From assembly GCA_018380885.1 (NCBI GenBank), contig JAGZSY010000058.1:1-15812 (forward strand): DNA of 15,812 nt. Reading direction: 5' to 3'. The position numbers and the translations under genes are program-made. Origin of the DNA: Enterocloster asparagiformis. GTDB taxonomy: Bacteria > Bacillota > Clostridia > Lachnospirales > Lachnospiraceae. Shown one piece after another: positions 1 to 6,644 of this stretch; positions within the stretch are counted from its first letter, which is position 1, and each line of letters begins with the position of its first letter. The notes below the pieces were generated by a model, which did not search any database, was not told where the DNA came from, and saw only the letters and a list, made by a program, of their open reading frames with translations.

Positions 1-2
1 GA

Positions 3-182
3 CAGCGCTGGGCCGCGGCACAGGCGGCGGAGCTGCTGGCCCAGAGCCCCCTCCCCGCTCTGGAGGCGGTGGAGGCCCTGGACCGGGAGATGATCCGAAG
101 GAACCTCTCCCCCGGCGGATGCGCCGACCTGCTGGCTGTCACCTATTTTCTCCATTTCTTATCCCAAAACAGTGCTATGTGA
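3..182 (+). CDS. citG: Triphosphoribosyl-dephospho-CoA synthase (CitG/MdcB family), C-terminal fragment
   Basis: This is the 3' end of a gene that begins before the window; 59 codons are visible and it ends at TGA. The family makes 2'-(5''-triphosphoribosyl)-3'-dephospho-CoA from dephospho-CoA and ATP, the precursor of the prosthetic group of citrate lyase or malonate decarboxylase. The visible tail contains DREMIRRNLSPGGCADLLAV followed by TYFLHFL, the conserved C-terminal motif of CitG proteins (usually RNLSPGGSADLLA; here a Cys replaces the Ser). It could be CitG, MdcB, or the CitG half of a CitXG fusion, because the N-terminus is not seen. It converges on the response regulator gene, with a hairpin between them. 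Its presence hints that the sensor genes downstream may respond to citrate or a related acid; this is inference only. Confidence 0.85.
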   Translation, partial: QRWAAAQAAELLAQSPLPALEAVEALDREMIRRNLSPGGCADLLAVTYFLHFLSQNSAM

Positions 183-206
183 ACGGTAACACCCAAACGA
201 CGATAA

Positions 207-256
207 AACTCCTGGCAACTGCGACCCAAAGCTCAATGGTCACACTGCCAGGAGTT
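207..256. terminator. Hairpin between convergent genes, likely terminator
   Basis: A perfect 11-bp inverted repeat (AACTCCTGGCA at 207-217, TGCCAGGAGTT at 246-256) encloses a shorter GACC/GGTC pair. On the minus strand the stem runs into TTTT, so it best serves the response regulator gene. On the plus strand the U-tract is weak, so service to citG is less certain. Confidence 0.55.
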
Positions 257-311
257 CTTGCATCTGAAACAGGTAAAACTGGGCAGAACTATTTTATCAG
301 AAATCGATCCC

Positions 312-998
312 TTAAATGACAAACTGATACCCCACTCCGCGAATCGTCCTCAAATAATTCGGTCGTGTGGCGTCCGCTTCGATTTTGACCCGCAGGTGCC
401 GAATATGTACCATAATCGTGTTGTCGTCCACCACATCGTTTCCCCATACATTGCGATAAATTTGTTCTTTACTCAAGATCTTGTTGGGGTTGTTGAAAAA
501 ATACTTGATGAGCAGGCTCTCTTTGCTGGACAGGGGGATCTCCGTGCCGTCTCGGAACAGCCGCATTTCGTCGCAGACGTAGCGGAACGGCCCCAGCGAG
601 AGAATACTCTCTCTCTGCCGGCTGGACAACCCCATACGCCGCAGGTAGGCCTTTACCTTGGCGCACAGCACTGTGGTGGAAAAAGGCTTTGTGATGTAGT
701 CGTCGGCGCCGATGCCAAGCGCCAGGATCTTGTCGTTATCCGCCTGCCGCCCGCTGAGCACAAAGACGGGCAGCAGAATCCCCAGGTCACGGAGAGTCCG
801 AATAACCTGGAACCCGTCCATGCCATCCATGACGATGTCCAGAAGCATCAGGTCGAAGGACTGTTCCTGGGCCATACGAAGGGCGTCCGGACCGTTTGAC
901 GCTTCAAAGGTAGCAAATCCCTCGCTGGACAAGACCCTGGAAATCGTCCTGCGCACAAATTTTTCATCATCCACAATCAATATTTTCGCTGCGTCCAA
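312..998 (-). CDS. OmpR/PhoB-type response regulator
   Basis: A two-component DNA-binding response regulator of 228 aa from the start chosen here. An N-terminal receiver carries the acidic pair in ILIVDDE, the phospho-acceptor Asp in LLDIVMDG, the Ser in VLSGR and the Lys in ITKPF. The last ~100 residues form a winged helix (ending LRTIRGVGYQFVI) typical of OmpR/PhoB. I chose a TTG start at 998 because GGAGG lies 8 nt upstream of it. An ATG at 1025 would add nine residues, but its upstream sequence has no Shine-Dalgarno match. It is divergent from the sensor-related genes and may be their cognate regulator, although the nearby kinase also has its own receiver. It ends with TAA before a hairpin. 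Its target and signal cannot be read from sequence. Confidence 0.93.
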   Translation of the reverse strand: MDAAKILIVDDEKFVRRTISRVLSSEGFATFEASNGPDALRMAQEQSFDLMLLDIVMDGMDGFQVIRTLRDLGILLPVFVLSGRQADNDKILALGIGADDYITKPFSTTVLCAKVKAYLRRMGLSSRQRESILSLGPFRYVCDEMRLFRDGTEIPLSSKESLLIKYFFNNPNKILSKEQIYRNVWGNDVVDDNTIMVHIRHLRVKIEADATRPNYLRTIRGVGYQFVI

Positions 999-1067
999 AG
1001 TGGTCGCCTCCGTCAGAAAATTCATTTTCTATTTGATGTCGCTTGGAAAGAGAGAAAAACACTTTTT

Positions 1068-1096
1068 ATTATATCATATATTGTCAAATAGCACAA
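1068..1096 (-). promoter_or_regulatory. Promoter of the response regulator gene
   Basis: Read on the minus strand there is a -35-like TTGTGC (1091-1096), a 17-nt spacer, and a perfect TATAAT (1068-1073) preceded by an extended -10 TGA. Transcription would start near 1061, giving a leader of about 60 nt before the TTG start at 998. Confidence 0.6.
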
Positions 1097-1210
1097 AAAC
1101 TTTTTAGGAGTCTTACGAAATTTTAAGGGAAACCGCCACCTTCAGTTAAGGAGCCTTTAGTACAATATGAGAGAAGAGAAATGGGGGCAGATACGAAAGG
1201 AGGGATATCT

Positions 1211-1504
1211 TTGCGGCAGAAAAAGAGGTTCACAGAACATGAGTGGATCCTGTTGGAGGAAAAATTCAACGATCTGCTGACCCCCATTCTGGGATATGCG
1301 GAATTTTTACAGATGCAGCTGGGTCCGGAAAGTGAACTGAGCCAGGATGCGCATGAAATTGGACTTGCCGCCGGTCAGCTTCAGGCATTATTTCAGGAGA
1401 TTTTCTCCCATCACGGACCCGTCGTCGGCAAGGACCGCGCAGCAACCAACGTACGCCAAGGCGATCTCCCCTCCAAACTGCCGGAGAAATTTGGGGAAAG
1501 GTGA
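1211..1504 (+). CDS. Stand-alone HisKA-like (dimerisation domain) protein lacking the phospho-acceptor His
   Basis: A 97-residue soluble protein of unknown function. The TTG start is chosen because AAAGGAGG sits 7 nt upstream; an ATG ten codons earlier (1181) has a much weaker site. Residues ~16-60 align with the HisKA helix of the hybrid kinase encoded next. FNDLLTPILGYAEFLQMQLGPE here matches FNNLLTPIMGYSEFLKHQLGPE there. The position of the kinase's phosphorylated His (VHEFNN) is Glu here (EEKFND). There is no ATPase domain, TM segment or receiver. The last ~30 residues match nothing I recognise. It may be a decayed paralogue of the kinase, or a real small protein that pairs with the kinase's dimerisation helices without being phosphorylated. 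The strong ribosome site favours translation. Confidence 0.7.
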   Translation: MRQKKRFTEHEWILLEEKFNDLLTPILGYAEFLQMQLGPESELSQDAHEIGLAAGQLQALFQEIFSHHGPVVGKDRAATNVRQGDLPSKLPEKFGER

Positions 1505-1644
1505 GATCCAGCAAAACCATAAGCCCGGTTTCCAAACTCCATCTGCCTGTTTTGTCCGCCCTCCGCAGACGATGCCCCGACCAAGAGAACCCCTGCGAAA
1601 GAGAGCGGATCTGTCCGACACGGTAATATCAAATGAATACTCAG

Positions 1645-1680
1645 TGCAAGCGGAACCGGGAAACTCCGGTCCCGCTTGCA
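1645..1680 (+). terminator. Strong hairpin upstream of the hybrid kinase gene
   Basis: TGCAAGCGG pairs with CCGCTTGCA (9 bp); after one A/C mismatch, ACCGG pairs with CCGGT around a 6-nt loop. No U-tract follows directly (ATCACAATAAAAAA comes next, then a T-run about 17 nt on). It is therefore an atypical terminator or attenuator between the small HisKA-like gene and the kinase gene. Confidence 0.4.
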
Positions 1681-1717
1681 TCACAATAAAAAAGCTGTTT
1701 TTTTCTTCACGCCAGCG

Positions 1718-1726
1718 TGGTATGAT
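1718..1726 (+). promoter_or_regulatory. Possible extended -10 promoter of the kinase-tctC operon
   Basis: TGGTATGAT is a good extended -10 element (TGn + TATGAT) with no convincing -35. Transcription would begin about 15 nt before the kinase start codon, close to the AGAGGAGGG ribosome site, so the leader would be very short. Confidence 0.35.
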
Positions 1727-1747
1727 ATTTTGAGAGGAGGGCAGAGT

Positions 1748-3988
1748 ATGACGAGATTCAAATGGGGAAAAGCCATGAAAATGCTGATTGCGGCTCTGAT
1801 GGTCTGCCTGCTGAGCGTTCTGTCTTTTGCGGTATACAATACCTATGACGCCTACACGCAGATGATGATTGCCCAACAGCAGCAGCACCTCCTGATCACC
1901 GCCCGGGCAGCTTCTCAAAATCTGTCCCTCTATCTCTCAGAGCAGATCCGGAACGTGGAGATTTTGACCCAGACTCCCGGGTTTCTGAATCAGTTCCACA
2001 CATACTATGTGAGTGGGGAGCAAAAGGGGCTGAAGGAGCACATATTGTCCTATATGCTCTCCCAAAATCAGGGGATCTCCCGGATCTATCTGCTGGATCA
2101 AAACGGAAATGAGGTCTTTCGCTATAACCAGTACCCCTTCCTGGAAGCCTTTGACGAGTCGGTTCTTCATCTGGACCGTCTGGTGGAGGACCGCCAGACG
2201 GGACTTGGCTCCGCATTCCGGATCAGCCCACAGCACTATGGCCTCACTCTGGTCAACAGCATTACGGACGGAAACGATTATCTGGGGGCTGTCGTCTCCG
2301 TGTTAGATATGGAGGCTCTTTACCAGCAGTATATGGTCCCGCTCCAGCTGCAGGGAACGGTGGATCTCATTGTCAAAAATGAGCGGGGGACCATCATCAT
2401 GCACCCAGAGTCGGAGATGCTCGCGTTCAATTACTTTGGGGACATTCCAGATCTGGACACCCTGCCGGAATATGAGAGCCTTTGGAATATGCTCCAGCTC
2501 CAATATAGCCAGGAGGAGGGCGTTGCAATCTACCGCTCCTACTCCAGCGGTATTCTTCCGGAGCGGGAGGAGATATCCGCCTTCTCCCGGATGAACTTAA
2601 ACGGGACCTCCTGGTATATTTCCGCGGTCATGCCCTATTCCCAGGTGGTCCAGATGGTCAATGAAAACCTGAACCGCTTCGCATTTTTGGTTACGGTTAT
2701 CTTTATCTTGATCGCGTCAAGCATTCTGATTATATACGGACTTCAGAAAAACCGGCAGAAACTGAAAATCGAAGCGCGCTATCTTCGGGATATGAACCGC
2801 ACGTTAGAGGAACTCCATGAGAGCCGGGAGCAGGTGCGCCACTACCAGAAGCTGCAGACCATCGGCGCCCTGGCTGGAGGAATCGTCCACGAATTTAACA
2901 ACCTGCTGACTCCGATCATGGGCTACTCGGAGTTTTTGAAGCATCAGCTGGGCCCGGAAAACGAGTACTATGAGGATATTGACGAGATCTATAAGGCGGG
3001 CAGCCGGGCCAAGGAGATCGTGGATCAGATCCTCCCCTTCAGCCGGCGGGAGACCGATTCTTCCCAGTACAATGTGGTCAACCTCAACGCCGTCATCTGG
3101 GATGCCCTGAAAATGGTGCGGATGCTGCTCACCTCCAGTGTCCGGCTGGTGGTAAAGCCCTACAACGGCCCCATCAATGTTTACGGCAGCGCCACTCAGA
3201 TCCATCAGGTACTGCTGAACCTATGCACCAATGCGTGCCAAGCCATGGAGACTGCGGGCGGAACGCTCACCGTCGCCACCCGGCGGATCTCCCAGGATCA
3301 GCTGCCGCAGCAGTTCCACCCCGTGTCGGAAGGAGAATTTGTTCAGATCGAGGTATCGGATACTGGCTGTGGGATTCCTTCCGAGATGCTCTCCCAGATT
3401 TTCGACCCATTTTTCACCACCAAGGCGGCGGGAGACGGTACGGGGTTAGGCCTGTCTGTAGTACAAAACATTTTGATCAGCCACGGCGGCTTCATCGAGG
3501 CGAAAAGCACATTGGGCCAGGGCAACCGTTTTCTGGTCTATCTTCCCATCACCAATCAGCTGCCCAACGTAAGCATCCAAGAGGGAAAAAAGAGCGGCCG
3601 CACAGGAATGGGTTCCATTTTATTAGTAGACGATGAACTTCGGGTGGTCCGATATTTCAAACGCAGGCTGCTCCATCTGGGGTATCAAGTGGACGCGTTT
3701 ACCGACCCGGAGGAGGCGCTGAACACATTTAAGCGGACGCCGGAGCATTGGGACCTGCTAATTGTGGATGAGGCCATGCCAAAGCTGAGAGGGACGGCAC
3801 TCCTGCAGTACATGAAGCAGCACAACCACGACCTGCGGGTCATCCTTGTGACTGGATTGGTGGGAGACAGCGCCATACGCCTGCATGCGGAGCGGCAGAT
3901 TGATGAAATTCTGACGAAACCTGTAGAGTTTGAGGCCTTGTCCGGGACGATCGTCCGTCTGCTGTCCGAAGAAACATCAGATAAGTGA
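1748..3988 (+). CDS. Hybrid sensor histidine kinase with extracellular sensor and C-terminal receiver
   Basis: A membrane-bound sensor kinase of 746 aa. The start is ATG 1748, with GAGGAGGG about 6 nt upstream; an earlier ATG at 1676 lies inside a hairpin. TM1 spans about residues 12-31, and an extracellular dCache-like sensor about 33-305, containing YLLDQNGNEVFRYN and GAVVSVLDMEALY. TM2 spans about 310-331, followed by a coiled linker. HisKA carries phospho-acceptor His381 in GGIVHEFNNLLTPI. The ATPase domain shows the N-box (Asn491/Asn495), DTGCG (538-542), DPFFTTK (553-559) and GTGLGL (564-569). A receiver at ~622-740 has Asp628/629, phospho-acceptor Asp674, Thr702 and Lys724. All catalytic residues are present. 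The gene lies 10 bp before a TctC-like lipoprotein gene, surely the same transcript. The ligand is unknown; a carboxylate is plausible from the neighbours. Confidence 0.95.
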   Translation: MTRFKWGKAMKMLIAALMVCLLSVLSFAVYNTYDAYTQMMIAQQQQHLLITARAASQNLSLYLSEQIRNVEILTQTPGFLNQFHTYYVSGEQKGLKEHILSYMLSQNQGISRIYLLDQNGNEVFRYNQYPFLEAFDESVLHLDRLVEDRQTGLGSAFRISPQHYGLTLVNSITDGNDYLGAVVSVLDMEALYQQYMVPLQLQGTVDLIVKNERGTIIMHPESEMLAFNYFGDIPDLDTLPEYESLWNMLQLQYSQEEGVAIYRSYSSGILPEREEISAFSRMNLNGTSWYISAVMPYSQVVQMVNENLNRFAFLVTVIFILIASSILIIYGLQKNRQKLKIEARYLRDMNRTLEELHESREQVRHYQKLQTIGALAGGIVHEFNNLLTPIMGYSEFLKHQLGPENEYYEDIDEIYKAGSRAKEIVDQILPFSRRETDSSQYNVVNLNAVIWDALKMVRMLLTSSVRLVVKPYNGPINVYGSATQIHQVLLNLCTNACQAMETAGGTLTVATRRISQDQLPQQFHPVSEGEFVQIEVSDTGCGIPSEMLSQIFDPFFTTKAAGDGTGLGLSVVQNILISHGGFIEAKSTLGQGNRFLVYLPITNQLPNVSIQEGKKSGRTGMGSILLVDDELRVVRYFKRRLLHLGYQVDAFTDPEEALNTFKRTPEHWDLLIVDEAMPKLRGTALLQYMKQHNHDLRVILVTGLVGDSAIRLHAERQIDEILTKPVEFEALSGTIVRLLSEETSDK

Positions 3989-3998
3989 GGTTGTGCCT

Positions 3999-5018
3999 AT
4001 GATTCGCGGAAAATATCTGATCCTGCTTGCCTCTGCACTGGTCCTGTCCCTCAATTCAGGCTGCAGCCAACGTCAGGCGAAGTCTGCGGAAGCGGTATCC
4101 CCTTATCCCAGGCAGTCGGTAGAGTTGATCGCCCCCGCCGGAGTACGCAGCGGCTCCGACCTGACGCTCCGCTCCGTGGCCCAGTGCCTGCGGGATGCAG
4201 GCCTTGTTGATGTGCCGTTACCTGTCACAAACCGGCCCGGAAATGGCGGAGGACTCGCGTTGGATTATTTGAATGAGCATATTGGCGCGGACGATGCGCT
4301 GGCCGTTTTCTCGCCGCCGGTCTGCCTGATCCATCTGAACGGCAGCACTCCTTTGAGCTATCATGAGAATACCACGCCCATCGCCAAGCTGGTCACCGAC
4401 TACGGCTGCTTCGCTGTGGCGTCCAACTCCCCCTATCAGAATTTGAATCAGGTAATGGAGGCGCTGCGGGAGGATCCAGGTTCTGTGCGCGTGGGTGGAA
4501 CATCTTCGGTAGGCTCCATGGATCACGTTCAATTTCTCAAGGTGGCTCAGGCCGCTGGGATCGAAGCCTTGGATCAGCTCTCCTACACCGGATTTGAGGA
4601 CGGCCGGGTACTGGCCCAGCTTCTGGGGGGACATGTTGACATTGTCTCGGCAGGGATCGGCGATGTGGTCGGCCTGGTTGAGAGCGGCGACGTGCGCGTA
4701 CTGGGGATCACGGCGGAACAGCGGGTCGGCAGCGGTATCGTGGCGGAGATGCCCACCTGTATCGAGCAGGGGATCGACGCGACCTTCTATAACTGGAGAG
4801 GTATCTTCGGTCCGAAGGATATGCCGGAGGAGGCTCTGGAGTTCTGGGAAAGCACGTTGGCCGATTTGGTCCAGACCCAGGAGTGGACAGATACCTGCAA
4901 ACGATACGGCTGGGACATGGACTATCTGGGGCGTGAGGAGTTTGAGTCGTTCCTTGCCGATGTGAATGAGGAATACGCGGTTCTGCTGGAAGAAGTGGGG
5001 CTTTTGGAATCGGAATGA
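3999..5018 (+). CDS. TctC/Bug-family tricarboxylate-type solute-binding lipoprotein
   Basis: A surface-anchored binding protein of 339 aa. The N-terminus is a lipoprotein signal: hydrophobic LILLASALVLSLNSGC with the lipid-attached Cys at residue 22. The mature part shows TctC features: PRQSVELIAPAGVRSGSDLT near the start, NRPGNGGGLALDYL, the central VGGTSSVGSMDHVQF ligand loop and a late WRGIFGPKDMPEE. ATG 3999 follows AAGTGAGG at 8-nt spacing. In the classical system TctC delivers tricarboxylates to the TctA/TctB permease, but neither permease gene follows here. Co-transcription with a sensor kinase instead suggests an accessory ligand-sensing role, as reported for some proteobacterial Bug proteins. 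A strong terminator follows. Confidence 0.9.
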   Translation: MIRGKYLILLASALVLSLNSGCSQRQAKSAEAVSPYPRQSVELIAPAGVRSGSDLTLRSVAQCLRDAGLVDVPLPVTNRPGNGGGLALDYLNEHIGADDALAVFSPPVCLIHLNGSTPLSYHENTTPIAKLVTDYGCFAVASNSPYQNLNQVMEALREDPGSVRVGGTSSVGSMDHVQFLKVAQAAGIEALDQLSYTGFEDGRVLAQLLGGHVDIVSAGIGDVVGLVESGDVRVLGITAEQRVGSGIVAEMPTCIEQGIDATFYNWRGIFGPKDMPEEALEFWESTLADLVQTQEWTDTCKRYGWDMDYLGREEFESFLADVNEEYAVLLEEVGLLESE

Positions 5019-5064
5019 TCCTTTTGCGAAAGAATGGAATTACCTAAGTATTCAAGAGAATGCA

Positions 5065-5092
5065 GGCGGCTCCTGGTTTTCCAGGAGCCGCC
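5065..5092 (+). terminator. Intrinsic terminator of the kinase-tctC operon
   Basis: A perfect 12-bp stem (GGCGGCTCCTGG / CCAGGAGCCGCC) with a TTTT loop, followed by CAATTTATT. It lies about 45 bp after the tctC-like stop codon. Confidence 0.8.
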
Positions 5093-5175
5093 CAATTTAT
5101 TAAGCCAAGAGGGACTTTTGTCTATTGTCCGCTTTTACTGGACCTATTCATCCAATCAGCAGGGGGGCTTTTGTA

Positions 5176-5337
5176 CTAATGGTAAACCTTTTGGTCTGGG
5201 CCGGACGTTCCCTTTACAATGGGTTTTGCGCGCTCTTTCCCATGCTTGGCCTTTCCTTGAATCTGGGGAACGGGCGGAGTCTCATTCCTAGGCTGTATAT
5301 GACTCCAGTCCGGACGGGCCATACCTTTTTTAGCCAA
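5176..5337 (-). CDS. Small basic Pro-rich protein downstream of DUF421 gene
   Basis: A 53-residue protein I do not recognise by name. The TTG start is supported by GGAGGT 6 nt upstream; an in-frame ATG seven codons earlier (5358) is the alternative. The sequence is strikingly ordered for such a short frame: KKGMARPDW, then PPVPQIQGKAKHGKERAKP and a GPDQKVYH tail. It is rich in Lys, Pro and Gly, with no TM segment or signal peptide. It lies 44 bp downstream of the DUF421 stop on the same strand, so co-expression is likely. The good ribosome site and non-random composition argue that it is real. It may bind nucleic acid or a partner through its basic middle, but that is a guess. Confidence 0.6.
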   Translation of the reverse strand: MAKKGMARPDWSHIQPRNETPPVPQIQGKAKHGKERAKPIVKGTSGPDQKVYH

Positions 5338-5381
5338 GTCAACACCTCCATGAGTCATTTCAAAATAAGATCATTATTGGC

Positions 5382-6089
5382 CTATTTTGCGTGTTTTGCT
5401 GTATATATTTCATTATCGTCGGTTCCATAAATGAGAAGTTTCTGGTTCCTGTCACAGAGAGCCAAGAGAACATTTTGAGCGGACTGAATACCGCGCTGTT
5501 TGAGCTGCTTATCCAGCCAGGTCAAATTCAACCCCATACGTTGGAGGTTGCTTTCCAGAATCCGGCCATCCATAACCAACTCAGTAAACGGCAGTTCTTG
5601 TTCCGGAGACAGATTCATGTCGCTGGGCGTTACAGGGCGCTGGGTACTCACTGGAAGAATCGTCAGCCTCCCGTTAAACTCGAAAATTGCGGTCTGGATA
5701 TTGGTGAGGTCAAAGTATCCCTGCTGCCTGCACATAGTGAGAAATTCCTCTAAATCAAGCTTGGCTTTTTTCAGATTTCCTCGATAGAGCTTTCCATGAT
5801 CCATAAGAATGGTGGGGGAACCATAGAGATACCTGCGCGTTCTGGGATATTTATTGGTCACAATGCTGAGCAGAAGCGTGACCCCTGCATAAATCAGGAT
5901 TGCAGTAAAGGGTTTCCAGGGGTTCTCCAGCTCTGTGGCCATCTCAGCGGCGATAGAGCCGATGGTAATCCCCGTAATATAGTCAAAAAAATCCAGTTGT
6001 GAAATCTGTTTGTGCCCGATTAGCTTGGCTGCGATAAAGAGTGTGGCAAAGGAACCCAGAGTCGTGAGGCAAAGAACGATAACTTTCAT
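5382..6089 (-). CDS. DUF421 / YetF-family membrane protein
   Basis: An integral membrane protein of 235 aa, the normal length for the family. Hydrophobic segments fall near residues 3-22, 35-52 and 62-80. The cytoplasmic YetF domain follows, with the hallmark GSPTILMDHGKLYRGNLKKA and LEEFLTMCRQQGYFDL, then TAIFEFNGRLTILP. The ATG start has AAAGGGGG 8 nt upstream. The stop is TAG, one of several intact genes here to use it. The biochemical role of the family is not well settled; YetF-type proteins in Bacillus and Clostridium are linked to spores and the cell envelope. The small basic protein gene follows on the same strand, and the small Cys-containing gene lies upstream on the same strand about 130 bp away. 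Confidence 0.9.
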   Translation of the reverse strand: MKVIVLCLTTLGSFATLFIAAKLIGHKQISQLDFFDYITGITIGSIAAEMATELENPWKPFTAILIYAGVTLLLSIVTNKYPRTRRYLYGSPTILMDHGKLYRGNLKKAKLDLEEFLTMCRQQGYFDLTNIQTAIFEFNGRLTILPVSTQRPVTPSDMNLSPEQELPFTELVMDGRILESNLQRMGLNLTWLDKQLKQRGIQSAQNVLLALCDRNQKLLIYGTDDNEIYTAKHAK

Positions 6090-6220
6090 ATGATACGCCC
6101 CCTTTCCCTATAGTCTGACCAGAATGCTGACAAACATACACAGTGGCACCTCCATGCTTTCCATGCAATTCACCAGGCAAGGATGGAACTCATAGAATGA
6201 ACTATCCACGAAAAATGTGT

Positions 6221-6493
6221 TTAGGTTTCCGGCTTTGCAACTTTGGGCAGAGGGGGAACCTCTCCACAATCGGTGCAGATACCCTGCTCCAAGGTCCCGT
6301 TGCAGTTGATATAAATATTCCACCGCCGTGGCCACTGCACCAAACTCAACAGGATCAGCACAGCATTTGGTTGTGGTAATCCGATCTGGGCAAAGGGGAT
6401 CACAATCACAGGGACGCAGATAGACGCAGACTGGTGCCCCACAATGGGACAAGTCTGAGATTCATTGAGCACTTTGGGATTCCAATCGACCAT
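6221..6493 (-). pseudogene. Small Cys-containing protein with two compensating frameshifts
   Basis: An uninterrupted 90-aa frame with an excellent ribosome site (AAAGGAG 8 nt before ATG). It begins MVDWNPKVLNESQTCPIVGH, continues SICVPVIVIPFAQIG and ends CNGTLEQGICTDCG plus a short tail. The beginning and end look like a clostridial family of short proteins with CVPVxVxPFA and CxDC motifs. The middle of the open frame (LPQPNAVLILLSLVQW) looks foreign. In the neighbouring frame the same DNA reads ITTTKCCADPVEFGAVATAV, which fits the family and restores a Cys pair. A one-base loss near 6380 and a one-base gain near 6325 would explain this. It may still be translated as an altered protein, or reflect sequencing error. 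It is divergent from the VWA gene and probably related in function. Confidence 0.6.
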
Positions 6494-6644
6494 ACAAGAA
6501 ACTCCTTTCTGGCACTCATCGTTCTCATCCTATACACATGGGGGAAAACGGTTCTCATCTCCCGGCAAACGATCAAGCCGGAGCAGCCCTTTTGGTGCTT
6601 GCATAGTATGGGGTGGGATATTTTCCCAGAAGGAGGTAACACAC

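Noticed and set aside
258..899. 213-aa plus-strand frame over the response regulator
   Set aside because: Antisense shadow of a clear OmpR-type gene.
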